Of a DNA stretch of 64,000 nucleotides, positions 51,438 to 61,370 are shown piece by piece. The stretch spans positions 248,001 to 312,000 of the forward strand of contig NZ_SDQC01000001.1 in assembly GCF_004153445.1 (NCBI RefSeq). Reading direction: 5' to 3'. This DNA comes from Allopusillimonas soli. GTDB taxonomy: Bacteria > Pseudomonadota > Gammaproteobacteria > Burkholderiales > Burkholderiaceae_B. The notes beneath the pieces were generated by a model. That model did not search any database and was not told where the DNA came from. It worked only from the letters and a program-made list of their open reading frames with translations. The position numbers were made by a program, and so were the translations under genes. How positions within the stretch are numbered: position 1 is the first letter of the stretch; every line of letters begins with the position of its first letter.

Positions 51438-53081
51438 TCAGCCGCGCAGGCCCAATAGCGTGTCAAACAGCGCGCCGCTGACGTCAATGAGGCGCGCCGA
51501 GGCCTGGAATTGCTCCTGGAAACGCTGCAAATTGATGTACTCTTCATTGAGGTTCACGCCGGATACGGCCTGTTGCGCTTCGTAGTTTTGCTTGATGAGC
51601 GCGGACTGGGCGTTGGCTTCGGTTGCGTTCTGCTGCGTCAGCACGCCAACCTTATTCACGATCTGCGAGAAGGACTCGTTCAGGCTCATGCTGCCATTGC
51701 CAAGAACCTTGGTGGTCTGCAACTGCGCCATCTCCAGGGCCACATCGCCGTTGGCCGTGCCCGTACCGGGTGCTGCCGCCGCAATGGCCGCCGGATCGCT
51801 GATGGCCAGGCCGATGCCGGCTGCCGCCTCGCGCACAGGCTGCACCACCCAACTGTCACCGACCGCGGCCGGACCACCGGAGAAATCGAAAGCCACCCCA
51901 TCTATCACGCCGCTGTTACCTGTCAACTCGGTAGGGGTGCCTCCCGGAATGCGGGTGACTGTGTAGCCGGTGGCAGTGCGCGCCACGACATAATCCTGTG
52001 CCGTCAGTGCGTTGGCATCGTCTATGGTTGCAGTCAGCGTTGCGGTACCGGCATTGCCTTGCTGCGGAATGACCTTGGCCGGCGCCAGGGAGAAAAAGTC
52101 CTCGCCGGGCTCGCCCGCCAGATCCACCCCGGTGGCATGGGCCGTGTTGATGGCGGTGGCCAGGCCAACCGCAAGACGGCCCAGCTGGTTTTGCACCGTG
52201 TCCAATGCTTCGCGCCGGTAGTCCAGCAGGCCGCCCAGCTTGCCGCCGCGAATGCGGTCCTCGTCCATCTCCGCATGAATCAGGCTGCCCCCAGGCCCCT
52301 GGACCGAATAAGCAATGACTGTCCGCGCCGGATCTGCGGCGGATGGTTGAGCGGAGAGAGGATAGACCGTATCTCCGCCCAGCAGCACCTGTCCGCTGCC
52401 CACGGTGAGGTTGAATACACCGTCCTGCTCTACCGTTCGCACATCCACAAGCTGATTCAGTTCGCTGACCAGCTGGTCGCGCTGATCGAGCAGATCGTTC
52501 GGCTCGTGGCCGGTGGTGCCCGCGCGAGCCGATGTGATCTGCTGGTTCAGGTCGCGAATACGCTCGGCATAGCTGTTGATCTGGGTGACAACGGTGCTGA
52601 GTTGCGTATTGATATTGCCGCGCTGCTCGTCCAGGAAGCGGCTTGTGTCGTTGAGCTGCGAAACAAGCCCCGCGGCACGGCCCAGGAGCTCCTGCCGCGC
52701 TGCGCTGTCCGCCGGCGCCGAAGCAACCGCCTGCATGCCATCGAAGAATTTCTGCAGGGCGGGAGCAATACCCACGCTGCGGTCGGCAAGCAGGTTGTTG
52801 ATCTGCTTGATCTCTGTGCCATAGCTGAGGCTGGCGGCACCAGCTGACTGGGCGGCGACCAATTGGCGGGAAAGAAAACTGTCGTAGGCACGCTGTACCG
52901 TGACGGCCTGCACGCCCCGCCCTATGTATCCGCCGGCGGTCGGGCTGGCGCCCGCCGTGGCAACCAGTACGGATTGGCGATTGTAGCCGTCTGTCGCGGC
53001 GTTATTGATGTTGTGTCCGGCCGTCTGCAGGCGATTCTGCGCCACAGTGATGCCTGCAAGACCCAGATTGGCTAGATTCAT
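51438..53081 (-). CDS. flgK: Hook-filament junction protein 1 (HAP1)
   Basis: A 547-residue FlgK with N-terminal MNLANLGLAGITVAQNRLQTAGHNINNAATDGYNRQSVLV, the GRGVQAVTVQRAYDSFL block and the C-terminal LNEEYINLQRFQEQFQASARLIDVSGALFDTLLGLRG. It joins hook and filament and is an export substrate chaperoned by FlgN. ATG 53081 follows a 60-nt gap after flgJ that carries the sigma-28 promoter, so flgK, flgL and the chemoreceptor can be transcribed late, apart from the rod and hook genes. Nothing unusual in length. Confidence 0.95.
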   Translation of the reverse strand: MNLANLGLAGITVAQNRLQTAGHNINNAATDGYNRQSVLVATAGASPTAGGYIGRGVQAVTVQRAYDSFLSRQLVAAQSAGAASLSYGTEIKQINNLLADRSVGIAPALQKFFDGMQAVASAPADSAARQELLGRAAGLVSQLNDTSRFLDEQRGNINTQLSTVVTQINSYAERIRDLNQQITSARAGTTGHEPNDLLDQRDQLVSELNQLVDVRTVEQDGVFNLTVGSGQVLLGGDTVYPLSAQPSAADPARTVIAYSVQGPGGSLIHAEMDEDRIRGGKLGGLLDYRREALDTVQNQLGRLAVGLATAINTAHATGVDLAGEPGEDFFSLAPAKVIPQQGNAGTATLTATIDDANALTAQDYVVARTATGYTVTRIPGGTPTELTGNSGVIDGVAFDFSGGPAAVGDSWVVQPVREAAAGIGLAISDPAAIAAAAPGTGTANGDVALEMAQLQTTKVLGNGSMSLNESFSQIVNKVGVLTQQNATEANAQSALIKQNYEAQQAVSGVNLNEEYINLQRFQEQFQASARLIDVSGALFDTLLGLRG

Positions 53082-53117
53082 GGAGTTATCCGCTGGTTGA
53101 ACGTGACCTGTATGGTC

Positions 53118-53144
53118 TTTACGGCAATACAGGCCGGATGTTTA
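53118..53144 (-). promoter_or_regulatory. Sigma-28 promoter for flgK-flgL-MCP
   Basis: Minus-strand TAAACATC, 11 bases, GCCGTAAA. The -35 keeps TAAA but not GTTT; spacing is exact. The -35 runs into the flgJ stop codon (53142-53144). Transcription should start near 53110, about 30 nt before flgK. Confidence 0.7.
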
Positions 53145-54134
53145 GGCTGATTCACGCCCACCTGCGCCGCTGGCGGTCTCGAAATAGCCCATGATGGAGA
53201 TCAACTTGCTGGCATAGGCAGGATCAGTGGCATAGCCGGCCTCCTGAATGCGGCGCGCCGCCTCCTCGGCCGATCCTGACGCGGCCACGGCACTGTAGCG
53301 GCTGTTTCCGCTGATGAGCCGGGCATAGTCGGCGAAGGATTCTGCGTAGGAGTCGTAGGCGCGGAAAGGCTGCCTGATCTTCACCGGCACGCCGTCGCGA
53401 TACTCGGTTGTCATGATCTCCACCACCTTGCCATGCCAGTTTCCGCCCGCCTTGATGCCAAACAGGTTATAGGTCGTGCTGCCGTCCTCGCGGCGTATTT
53501 CCCGCTTTCCCCAACCCGATTCCAGCGCCGCCTGGCTCAACACAAGTTTCTCTGGCAGCCCGCTTTCCCGCGCCGCGCTGCGAGCCGCATCCGCCATGCT
53601 TGAAACGAAATCACGGATGTGGCGAGGCGCGCCTTCGATCGCGCCAATGATGTCATCGGCAACGGAATGGCTTGTCAGCTTTCCAAGCAGGGCGGTGATG
53701 GAAGATGCCACATACTGGCGCGCCTCGTCGCCAATGCGCGAGCGCAGTGCAGGCAGGCGCGATGCCGCCAGCTCGGGTGGGGAGCCGGCATCCTCGTTCG
53801 CAACTGCCTGATTGTGGCCCTGCATCTGATCGAGCAATGCCTGCGCCAGGCCTATGCCTGGCGTTGCCAGCGCCGACGCCATCTGCTCATCGCGCAGGCT
53901 TTGCGCCATGCGTGTCTGCGCGCTGTCGAACAGCGTATCCGGGCCCGACGCCTGGCGTGCCTGCTTGAGCAGCTGCTGCAGAAAGAGTGCCTCGAACTGA
54001 TGTGCCACCTCTGCCTGGGCCGCTTCGGCACGGCCATCCGATTTGTACAGGCCTCGCTTGAGCCTGTCCAGGTTGCTGAAATCCAATGTTGACGCCTGCT
54101 CGGCGGGGCGAGGAATATAGCGTACGAATGCCAT
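53142..54134 (-). CDS. flgJ: Rod-capping protein / peptidoglycan hydrolase FlgJ
   Basis: A 330-residue two-domain FlgJ, the full-length form. The N-terminal rod-cap domain (about 25-110, QFEALFLQQLLKQARQASG) is followed by a muramidase/glucosaminidase (GH73) domain with SQAALESGWGKREI (E205 is the probable catalytic acid) and NLFGIKAGGNWHGKVV and SYAESFADYARLI. It opens the peptidoglycan for the growing rod. ATG 54134 follows flgI by 4 nt. The stop codon overlaps the promoter of the next gene. Confidence 0.95.
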   Translation of the reverse strand: MAFVRYIPRPAEQASTLDFSNLDRLKRGLYKSDGRAEAAQAEVAHQFEALFLQQLLKQARQASGPDTLFDSAQTRMAQSLRDEQMASALATPGIGLAQALLDQMQGHNQAVANEDAGSPPELAASRLPALRSRIGDEARQYVASSITALLGKLTSHSVADDIIGAIEGAPRHIRDFVSSMADAARSAARESGLPEKLVLSQAALESGWGKREIRREDGSTTYNLFGIKAGGNWHGKVVEIMTTEYRDGVPVKIRQPFRAYDSYAESFADYARLISGNSRYSAVAASGSAEEAARRIQEAGYATDPAYASKLISIMGYFETASGAGGRESA

Positions 54135-54138
54135 GGCG

Positions 54139-55278
54139 TCAGATCACCTCCAGGTCCGCCTTGAGCGCGCCTGCGGCCTTCAAGTTCTGCAGAATGGAAA
54201 GAAGATCCTGCGGCGTGGCGCCCAGGGAATTCAGCGCGCGCACCACATCCGACAGATTGGCGCTGGTGCTCAGGCGCCGCAGGCTGCCGCTGTCGGAACG
54301 CATCTCGATCTCTGTGCTCTGCGTCACGACAGTCTGTCCGCCGCCGAAAGGGGTGTCGGGCTGGCTGACCTGCGCGTCGCGGCTGATAACCACGGACAAA
54401 TTGCCGTAGGCAATGGCCGCTTCATCTATCGTGACGCTGCGGTTCATCACAACCGAGCCGGTGCGCGCGTTGATGACGACCCGCGCCCTGGCTGGCGGCA
54501 GCTTGATCTGCAGATTCTGCACGCTGGACAGAAAGGCGGTCTGGGCGGATTCGTCCAACGGACCTTGAATCCGAATGACGCGGCCGTCGAGCGCCTGCGC
54601 TGTGTCCCGGCCAAAGCGGCGATTCACGGCATTGACAACGCTTTGCGCGGCCCCGAAATCCGTGGTATTCAACTCCAGCCTGATGATGCCGTCGCGCGCA
54701 TAAACAGTGGGAACGCCGCGTTCGACGATGGCGCCATCCGGAATGATGCCGCCATTCAGCTGGTTTACCTGAACACTGGAGCCGCCCGCCTGCGCCCCGG
54801 CGCCGCCCACCAGCAGATTGCCTTGGGCTATGGCATAGACCTGGCCGTTGGCGCCCTTGAGTGGCGTCATCAATAGCGTACCGCCGCGCAGGCTCTTGGC
54901 GTTGCCCATGGAGGACACCACCACATCTACGCTCTGCCCTGGCCTGGCAAAGGCCGGCAGCGTCGCCGTCACGATCACCGCCGCCACATTCTTGACCTGC
55001 ATGTTGCTGCCTTGCGGTATGGTCACGCCCAACTGGGAGAGCATATTGGTCAGGCTCTGCTGCGTAAACGGCGACTGCCTCACCTGATCGCCGCTGCCGT
55101 CCAGGCCCACCACCAGCCCGTAGCCGATCAATTGATTCTCGCGCACCCCCTGGATGGAGGCGATGTCCTTGACGCGCTCAGCCAGCGCGGGACTCCAGGC
55201 CAGCACGAAAATCGCCATGAACAGCAAAACCCGACGGATGGCCAGACCGCGATCACTTGAAAACAATGGCTTGCTCAT
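54139..55278 (-). CDS. flgI: Flagellar P-ring protein
   Basis: A 379-residue P-ring protein exported by Sec: a signal peptide [18 protein letters not shown] with cleavage before [31 protein letters not shown]. It also has [40 protein letters not shown], and the family C-terminus [36 protein letters not shown]. It forms the periplasmic ring around the rod with help of FlgA. The start is one base after the flgH stop. The n-region of the signal ([15 protein letters not shown]) is long but positively charged. Confidence 0.95.
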   Translation of the reverse strand: MSKPLFSSDRGLAIRRVLLFMAIFVLAWSPALAERVKDIASIQGVRENQLIGYGLVVGLDGSGDQVRQSPFTQQSLTNMLSQLGVTIPQGSNMQVKNVAAVIVTATLPAFARPGQSVDVVVSSMGNAKSLRGGTLLMTPLKGANGQVYAIAQGNLLVGGAGAQAGGSSVQVNQLNGGIIPDGAIVERGVPTVYARDGIIRLELNTTDFGAAQSVVNAVNRRFGRDTAQALDGRVIRIQGPLDESAQTAFLSSVQNLQIKLPPARARVVINARTGSVVMNRSVTIDEAAIAYGNLSVVISRDAQVSQPDTPFGGGQTVVTQSTEIEMRSDSGSLRRLSTSANLSDVVRALNSLGATPQDLLSILQNLKAAGALKADLEVI

Positions 55279-55279
55279 G

Positions 55280-56002
55280 TCAGAACGGAGAAAGATTCAG
55301 GAAGATGCGCTGCAGCCAGCCCATGTTCTGCACTTCATCCATGGTGCCCTTGCTGCGGAATTCAATGCGGGCATCGGCCACCTGCGTGGACGACACGGTA
55401 TTGGCGCCGGTTATCGAGCGTGGATCCACCACACCCGAAAAACGTATGTACTCGCTGCCCCGATTGATGGCAATCTGCTTATCGCCGGCAATGCGCAGGT
55501 TGCCATTGGGCAGCACATCGATCACTGTGGTGGTCAGCGTACCTTTGAACATATTGTCGGCCCGGGACGACCCCTTGCCACTCGCTGAGTTTCCGCCGGA
55601 CAGATCGAACTGCTGTTTGGCGCCCAGCTCCTTCGGCAGCACCGACGGGTTCAGGCCGACGCCGAAATCGGCGTCGCCGCTGCGATCGGTAGTTGTTTGC
55701 ACATTCTTGGCCGCATTGGTCTTTTCCTCGATGACGACCGTGACAATATCGCCGATGTTGCGCGGCCGTCGGTCTTCGAACAAAGGGTAGTTCCCATAGG
55801 CAGTGGGCTGATAAATGGCGCCGTTGGGTTCCGCAGGCGGCAGCCCGCGCATCGGCGGCGGCGCGGTGAGAGGCCCCGTGACGACCGGATCGGGTGGTAT
55901 CAGCGCGCAGCCGTGCAGCATGGCCGCCAGGGTGACGCCTCCGATGCGGACAACGCGTGCCAGCGCCGAGCGCAGGCGATGCTGGCGGTTGGATGATGTC
56001 AT
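55280..56002 (-). CDS. flgH: Flagellar L-ring lipoprotein
   Basis: A 240-residue lipoprotein of the outer-membrane L ring. The N-terminus [22 protein letters not shown] leads to the lipobox LHGC with C32 as the acylated residue. The mature protein shows [28 protein letters not shown] and [28 protein letters not shown], ending [14 protein letters not shown] as in the family. ATG 56002 overlaps the flgG stop by one base (TGATG); TTG 56005 would add one residue only. Next flgI begins one base after its stop. Confidence 0.95.
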   Translation of the reverse strand: MTSSNRQHRLRSALARVVRIGGVTLAAMLHGCALIPPDPVVTGPLTAPPPMRGLPPAEPNGAIYQPTAYGNYPLFEDRRPRNIGDIVTVVIEEKTNAAKNVQTTTDRSGDADFGVGLNPSVLPKELGAKQQFDLSGGNSASGKGSSRADNMFKGTLTTTVIDVLPNGNLRIAGDKQIAINRGSEYIRFSGVVDPRSITGANTVSSTQVADARIEFRSKGTMDEVQNMGWLQRIFLNLSPF

Positions 56003-56787
56003 CAAAGCTGCGTCAGGCGGGCCAGCATCTGATCCGATGTCTGCACGGCCTTGCTGTTCATTTCGTAGGCGCGCTGCGTGGTGATCATGTTAACGAGCTC
56101 TTCGGCCACGTTCACATTGGATGTCTCCGTGTACTGCTGCAGCACAAGCCCCGCGCCATCCAGCCCGGGCTGGGCAAAGTTGGCCGGACCCGAGGCGTCG
56201 GTCTCCACATACAGGTTCTCCCCCGCGCTCTGCAGGCCGGCGGGATTGATGAATGTGCTGAGCTGCAACTGGCCGATCTCGACATTGATGCCCGCCGCGC
56301 CAGGCTGGGTCACCGATACCGTGCCATCGCGCGCAATCGTCAGGCTCAGGGCGTTGTCGGGGATATTGATGGGCGGCTGGATTACATATCCGCCGGCCGT
56401 CACGAGCTGCCCGTTCTGATCGACCTGAAGACTGCCGTCGCGCGTATAGGCAAAGCTGCCATCCGGCATTTCCACCTGCAGGAAGCCCCTTCCCTGTATC
56501 GCGATGTCCATGCTGTTGCCCGTATCCTTGAGATTGCCCTGAGCGTGAATGCGCTCCGTGGCGACCGTGCGCACACCCGTGCCGATCTGCAGGCCGGACG
56601 GCAGCTGATTCGCCGCGCCAACCTGGGCGCCGGGCTGGCGCAGTGTCTGGTACATCAAATCCTCGAAAACGGCCCGGCTTCGCTTGAAGCCAGCCGTGTT
56701 GACATTGGCCAGATTATTGGAGATCACATCCATGTTGGTTTGCTGCGACTCCAGGCCGGTCTTGGCAATCCAGAGAGAACGTATCAT
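56002..56787 (-). CDS. flgG: Flagellar distal rod protein FlgG
   Basis: A 261-residue distal rod protein: N-terminal [47 protein letters not shown] with the conserved rod/hook signature, and the C-terminal [38 protein letters not shown]. Normal length (260). It lies 47 nt downstream of flgF and is followed by flgH overlapping by one base. Confidence 0.96.
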   Translation of the reverse strand: MIRSLWIAKTGLESQQTNMDVISNNLANVNTAGFKRSRAVFEDLMYQTLRQPGAQVGAANQLPSGLQIGTGVRTVATERIHAQGNLKDTGNSMDIAIQGRGFLQVEMPDGSFAYTRDGSLQVDQNGQLVTAGGYVIQPPINIPDNALSLTIARDGTVSVTQPGAAGINVEIGQLQLSTFINPAGLQSAGENLYVETDASGPANFAQPGLDGAGLVLQQYTETSNVNVAEELVNMITTQRAYEMNSKAVQTSDQMLARLTQL

Positions 56788-56834
56788 TGAATATCCTTGG
56801 TTCAGATAGGGGCCACGCTGACGTGCATCAGCGC

Positions 56835-57578
56835 TCAGCCCGCGGAAAGAATGCTGTTGGCGCGTTCGGCGTTGGTGCCCGCATCCTGTATGACTTTCAT
56901 CTGCATTTCGAATTTGCGCGCATTGGCTATCATGCCCACCATGGCTTCGGCGGCATTCACATTGCTCTTCTCGATGAAGCCCGGGATGATGCGCACCTGC
57001 GGGTCAGCCTGCACAGGCTGCGGGGTGCGCATGCGAAAGAGGCCGTCGTCGCCGCGAACCAGCTCGTCCTCGGTCGGATTCACCAGTTTCAGGCGCCCAA
57101 TCACCTGCAGGTCGTTGGGCCTGTCGCCCGCGCCAAGCACCGTAACCCGCCCGTCGCCGGAGAAAGTGACAGCGCCGCGCTCCGGTATTTCCATCGGCAC
57201 GCCATCCTCGGACAGCACCGGCAGGCCCTGCCGCGTTACCAGTTGTCCTTGCTCGTTCACGCCGAAGTCGCCAGCGCGCGTATAGGCTTCGCCCTGGGGA
57301 GTCCATACGCTGAACCACCCTTGCCCGCTGATGGCCGCATCCAGCGCCTTGCCGGTCTCGACCATAACGCCCTGGCCCATATCGCTGCCCGGCGTGGAAG
57401 CCACGGTGGACACCCGGGTGGGCATGCCAGCTTCGCTCAACAGAGGTACCGATCTGTAGATGGACATCTGTTCGCGAAATCCGGTGGTGCCGATATTGGC
57501 GAGATTGTTGCTGATGACGGCCTGCTGCTCCAGCACCCGGGCAGCGCCTGAGGCAGCCGTGTAGATCATGCGGTCCAT
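56835..57578 (-). CDS. flgF: Flagellar proximal rod protein FlgF
   Basis: A 247-residue rod protein starting [39 protein letters not shown], the rod signature, with C-terminal [27 protein letters not shown]. Length is that of FlgF (about 251), and the order between flgE and flgG agrees. It starts 10 nt after flgE stops. Confidence 0.95.
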   Translation of the reverse strand: MDRMIYTAASGAARVLEQQAVISNNLANIGTTGFREQMSIYRSVPLLSEAGMPTRVSTVASTPGSDMGQGVMVETGKALDAAISGQGWFSVWTPQGEAYTRAGDFGVNEQGQLVTRQGLPVLSEDGVPMEIPERGAVTFSGDGRVTVLGAGDRPNDLQVIGRLKLVNPTEDELVRGDDGLFRMRTPQPVQADPQVRIIPGFIEKSNVNAAEAMVGMIANARKFEMQMKVIQDAGTNAERANSILSAG

Positions 57579-57588
57579 GTCGACGGGC

Positions 57589-58806
57589 CTAGCGCATGTT
57601 GATCAGGGTCTGAAGCACCTGATCCTGTGTCTTGATCGTCTGTGCATTGGCCTGATACGTGCGCTGGGCAATAATCATGTTCACCAGCTCCTGGCTCATG
57701 TCCACATTGGATTCTTCGACGGCCTGGCCCTTGATGGCCGCCATGCCATTGGCGCCGGGCTGGCCAAGTATCGGCTGGCCGGATTCCGATGTTTCCGCCC
57801 AGGCATTACCGCCCACCGGCTTGAGTCCTTGCAGGTTGGCAAAGTCGGCCAGCACCAGCGTCCCCAGCGACTGGGTCTCGCCATTGGTGTAGCTGGCCAC
57901 AATGGAACCATCGGCGGCAATCGACATGCTGGCATACTCGCCGGTGCCGTAGCCGTTCTGGTGAAAATCGTAGGTAAAGCCACCTCCGAACTGCGTACTG
58001 CCCGCATAATTGATCGTGAACTGCAGATTCCTGGCGGGCGAGTTGGTGCCGCCCATATTGGGCACATTGAAGGGCACTGGCGCCGTGGGCGCTATAAGCC
58101 GCCCGCCCTGGTCGAAGGACAACTGCGTGGGGTTGGCATCGCCATGCGGCGCCGGCAGCGGCTGCCCTTCCATGCGGTAATAGACGCTCCAGTTGCTCTG
58201 CGTGCCAGTGCCGGCCCGTTTCACAAAATACTGGTTGACCTGATACGAGTTGCCCAGGCTGTCGTAGACATTGATGGGAAAAGTATGCGAATAGGAGTCC
58301 GCATTGGCCGGGTCAAATACCGTCGCGGCCGGTATGACGTCGGCATCGGCATCCGCATTGATCTTCGTCGTGATGACCGATGTGGCTGACGGTGCGATGT
58401 TGCCCGAGGGCACCATAATGGGTTCGGGCGTGGTCGAGCCATTCAAGTAGCCCGTAAGGCGCTGGCCCTGCGCATTGACGATATAGCTGTTCTTGTCGGC
58501 GTGAAACTGTCCGTTTCGCGTGTAGAGCACACTGCCGCTCGGATCAACAATGCGAAACAGGCCCTTTGCGCCATCGATGGCCAGATCGAAGGGATTGCCC
58601 GTGCCCGAAACCGTGCCTATGGTGAACCGCTGGTTGATGCTGGCAACCTGGGTTCCGAGCCCGACACGCGAATTGGCATAGACATCGGCAAACGTGGCCG
58701 ATGCAGCCTTGAAGCCCACCGTACCGGAGTTCGCGATATTGTTGCCAATGACATCCAGTGACTGCGCAGCGGCGTTCAAGCCGCTCAACCCTTGTCCGAA
58801 ACCCAT
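57589..58806 (-). CDS. flgE: Flagellar hook protein
   Basis: A 405-residue hook subunit: MGFGQGLSGLNAAAQSLDVIGNNIANSGTVGFKAASATFADVYA at the N-terminus, a middle domain with YDSLGNSYQVNQYFVKRAGT, and the C-terminal SNVDMSQELVNMIIAQRTYQANAQTIKTQDQVLQTLINMR. Length matches FlgE of other bacteria. It polymerises under the FlgD cap; length is set by FliK. It lies 47 nt downstream of flgD. Confidence 0.96.
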   Translation of the reverse strand: MGFGQGLSGLNAAAQSLDVIGNNIANSGTVGFKAASATFADVYANSRVGLGTQVASINQRFTIGTVSGTGNPFDLAIDGAKGLFRIVDPSGSVLYTRNGQFHADKNSYIVNAQGQRLTGYLNGSTTPEPIMVPSGNIAPSATSVITTKINADADADVIPAATVFDPANADSYSHTFPINVYDSLGNSYQVNQYFVKRAGTGTQSNWSVYYRMEGQPLPAPHGDANPTQLSFDQGGRLIAPTAPVPFNVPNMGGTNSPARNLQFTINYAGSTQFGGGFTYDFHQNGYGTGEYASMSIAADGSIVASYTNGETQSLGTLVLADFANLQGLKPVGGNAWAETSESGQPILGQPGANGMAAIKGQAVEESNVDMSQELVNMIIAQRTYQANAQTIKTQDQVLQTLINMR

Positions 58807-58853
58807 GATAAACCTCGTCTGTAAATTTTGAAGCTGGAAGCCGTGCGCGGACG

Positions 58854-59537
58854 CTACATGATCTTCCGGATATCCAGCAGGGAGTAATTGCCCGCAAGGC
58901 CAAGATCAAGCTGCAGGCCGTTGGAGGAATAAGCCACGCTCGACACCACGCCATAAGTCAGCGCACTGGCCGACACCGCCGAGCCGTCCTCGTTCGTGGC
59001 GGTGACTTTGGCCGTATATGCGCCATCGGGCAACGCAAGGCCGCCATCGCCTGTGCCATCCCATGTCACCGACAGCACACCGGCAGCCTGCGGCCCCAGA
59101 TCAATCTGTCGCACCGCCTTGCCGGCCGCGTCCATGACCGTCACGACCACACTGTCGGCCGGTGCAATCAAATCGACGCCAAATGGCGTGGCTTCGCGCT
59201 GATCTCCTTCGCCGCCCAGCGCGATCTTGCTGCCCGGCACGAGCACGCCCTTGCCGATGAGGTTGGCGGCCTGCATGGACTGCGATACATCCATCTGCCC
59301 TGAAAGCGCCAGCAACGTATTGTTGAGCTGATTGATGCCGCTCACGGTGGACAGCTGCGCCATTTGCGAGGTCACTTCAGCGTTGTCCATGGGATTCAGT
59401 GGATCCTGGTTCTGCAACTGCGTAACCAGCAAGGTCAGGAAACGATCCTGGACGTCATCCACGGCGCTGGCTGTGTTCGCCCGGGCCTGGGCCAGTGCAT
59501 AAGAGGTTGAACTGTCTGTCTGGTTGACGGTTGTCAT
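58854..59537 (-). CDS. flgD: Hook-capping protein FlgD
   Basis: A 227-residue hook cap. The N-terminal export segment and core signature QDRFLTLLVTQLQNQDPLNPMDNAEVTSQMAQLSTVSGINQLN are followed by a FlgD-like Ig domain (LSVTWDGTGDGGLALPDGAYTAKVTATNEDGS). It lies 18 nt after flgC and before flgE. No unusual features. Confidence 0.96.
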   Translation of the reverse strand: MTTVNQTDSSTSYALAQARANTASAVDDVQDRFLTLLVTQLQNQDPLNPMDNAEVTSQMAQLSTVSGINQLNNTLLALSGQMDVSQSMQAANLIGKGVLVPGSKIALGGEGDQREATPFGVDLIAPADSVVVTVMDAAGKAVRQIDLGPQAAGVLSVTWDGTGDGGLALPDGAYTAKVTATNEDGSAVSASALTYGVVSSVAYSSNGLQLDLGLAGNYSLLDIRKIM

Positions 59538-59555
59538 TCGAAGGCTTCCCCAGAA

Positions 59556-59972
59556 TTACTGCCCGATGGACAGCGTGCGCATCATCAGGCTCTTGGCCGT
59601 ATTGATCACTTCCACATTGGCCTGATAGGATCGCGACGCGGAAATCATGTTGACGGTCTCGGCAACGACATCGACATTGGGCATGGCGACATAGCCATCG
59701 GCATTGGCCAACGGATTACCCGGGTCATATTGGAGGCGTGCCGGCGCCTCGCTTTCACGCACGGCGGCCACGCGCACGCCGCCGACAGCGGTCAGATGCG
59801 TCTGCCCGGGTGGCGGCGTCATCTGGAAAACAACCTCGCGCGCCCGGTAGGGCTGCCCATCGGGCCCCACGGCGCTATCGGCGTTGGCCAGGTTGCTGGC
59901 GGTTACGTTCATGCGCTGCGACTGCGCCGTCAGCGCGGATCCGGCAATCTGAAAAATACTGAGTGTGGACAT
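59556..59972 (-). CDS. flgC: Flagellar proximal rod protein FlgC
   Basis: A 138-residue rod protein with [36 protein letters not shown] and the C-terminal [42 protein letters not shown]. The size and the NVDVVxEMVNMIxASRxYQAN motif are typical of FlgC. It lies 22 nt after flgB. Confidence 0.97.
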   Translation of the reverse strand: MSTLSIFQIAGSALTAQSQRMNVTASNLANADSAVGPDGQPYRAREVVFQMTPPPGQTHLTAVGGVRVAAVRESEAPARLQYDPGNPLANADGYVAMPNVDVVAETVNMISASRSYQANVEVINTAKSLMMRTLSIGQ

Positions 59973-59994
59973 GTATGCGCTCCCCGTCTTTCGG

Positions 59995-60405
59995 TCAGGG
60001 CTGCATCGCAGCCATCATGGCCTTGATGCGCTGGGAGATGATGGTGAGATCCGTCTGGTAGCGGAGCGTGTTGTCCGCAAACTGGACGCGCTCGACGTCC
60101 ATGTCGACGGTATTGCCGTCCAGGCTGGGCTGCAGCGGCTGCCTGTATAACAGGCGTTCGGCGTCCGGCGTGGCGGCCTTGCCGGGGATGTGGCGTGGCG
60201 AGGTCAGGGACAATGCCGTATCCGGCAACCGCAGGCCGTCGGCGCCCGTCGCCGCGCGCAAGGCAGCTGAGAAATCGAAATCGCGTGCCTTGTAATTGGG
60301 GGTATCCGCATTGGCGATATTGGCAGCCAGCACCTCCTGGCGGTGCTGGCGCAGCCCTATGGCCTGTTTGTAAAAGTCGAAGTCGTTGCCTGCGCGATTG
60401 ATCAT
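59995..60405 (-). CDS. flgB: Flagellar proximal rod protein FlgB
   Basis: A 136-residue rod protein opening [45 protein letters not shown], the FlgB signature, and closing with [39 protein letters not shown]. First gene of the flgBCDEFGHIJ(KL-MCP) operon. The 177-nt region upstream is shared with divergent flgA; no sigma-28 site is seen there, in keeping with early (class II) expression. Confidence 0.96.
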   Translation of the reverse strand: MINRAGNDFDFYKQAIGLRQHRQEVLAANIANADTPNYKARDFDFSAALRAATGADGLRLPDTALSLTSPRHIPGKAATPDAERLLYRQPLQPSLDGNTVDMDVERVQFADNTLRYQTDLTIISQRIKAMMAAMQP

Positions 60406-60582
60406 GCGGCCTACCTGTTTCTGTTCAGCGGCTGCCGCCGCGATGGCGGGGCCGCGAACGGTACCCTCCTACACATGGCATCATGGTAATTGCGTGCCCA
60501 ACAGTGCAAACGTCAAAACAAGCTGTCATTACATGGTCAGTTCCCGTGATGCACCAGCCACCCCTCTTTATAGAATGCTGTC

Positions 60583-61287
60583 ATGTTCAGGCGTTCTCTT
60601 CTCATTCTGCCTCTTGCCGCGGCGCCGCTCTGCGCAGCGCTGGCAGCCGGCGTTCCCAGCGGCCACGCCTCTCAGGACCCCGCCATCGTGGCGGCCAGGG
60701 TGCACAGGTTTCTGCTGGAGCAGGCCGGCGGCTCGCCCGACAAGGTGCACATCGCCGTCCAAGCGCCTCGCGTCGGACGGTATGGCGCCTGCGGCCGGCT
60801 GCAATTGTTCACATCCGGCGCGCAGCATCTGCGGCCGCGCATGACGGTGGGCGTGCGCTGCATGCAGCCCTCCTGGACCACTTATGTGCAGGCCAGCGTC
60901 AGCGTCCAGGGCAGCTACTATGTCGCCGGCCGCAGCATCCAGGCAGGCGAAACGCTGGGGCGCTCCGATCTTGAGGAGCGCCAGGGCAATATCCTGCGCC
61001 TGCCCCGCGGCGTCGTGCTTGATCCCGCCCAGGCGGTGGGCTACGTGGCCGCACAGCGCATTGGCGCCGGCTCGCCAGTGAAGACACGAATGCTGCGCGA
61101 TCCGGACGCCATTCAGCGCGGCCAGCGGGTCCGCACGGAGGCGCGCGGGCGCGGTTTCGTCGCCACGGGTGAAGGACAGGCCCTGGAAAGCGGGCCTCCG
61201 GGCGCGATCATACAGGTCAAGGCAAGTTCAGGCGAGATCATCAGCGGTACCGTCATCGACGCCCATACTGTGCGCGTCGCGATGTAG
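60583..61287 (+). CDS. flgA: P-ring assembly chaperone FlgA
   Basis: A 234-residue periplasmic protein with a Sec signal peptide (MFRRSLLILPLAAAPLCAALAAG). The C-terminal SAF domain contains YYVAGRSIQAGETLGRSDLEERQGN and RVRTEARGRGFVATGEGQALESGPPGAIIQVKASSGEIISGTVIDAHTVRV, the FlgA signature. It chaperones FlgI in the periplasm. Divergent from flgB and 83 nt upstream of flgM, from which it is separated by a sigma-28 promoter. Overlapping frames at 60483 are shadows. Confidence 0.93.
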   Translation: MFRRSLLILPLAAAPLCAALAAGVPSGHASQDPAIVAARVHRFLLEQAGGSPDKVHIAVQAPRVGRYGACGRLQLFTSGAQHLRPRMTVGVRCMQPSWTTYVQASVSVQGSYYVAGRSIQAGETLGRSDLEERQGNILRLPRGVVLDPAQAVGYVAAQRIGAGSPVKTRMLRDPDAIQRGQRVRTEARGRGFVATGEGQALESGPPGAIIQVKASSGEIISGTVIDAHTVRVAM

Positions 61288-61293
61288 CTCGGC

Positions 61294-61320
61294 TAAAGTT
61301 CGCCGCCGAGCTGCCGTTAC
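61294..61320 (+). promoter_or_regulatory. Sigma-28 promoter for flgM-flgN
   Basis: TAAAGTTC, 11 bases, GCCGTTAC: seven of eight at -35. It lies 50 nt before the flgM start, just after the flgA stop, so flgM can be made from both flgA read-through and a late start, the usual two-stage control of the anti-sigma factor. Confidence 0.88.
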
Positions 61321-61370
61321 AGATACATCATGAGCAAGCCCTTCCATTCATTTGCCCGCGGAGAGCGTCC

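Noticed and set aside
60406-60582. Sigma-28 promoter between flgB and flgA
   Set aside because: Searched on both strands for TAAA-N15-GCC(G)-type sequence; no acceptable match.
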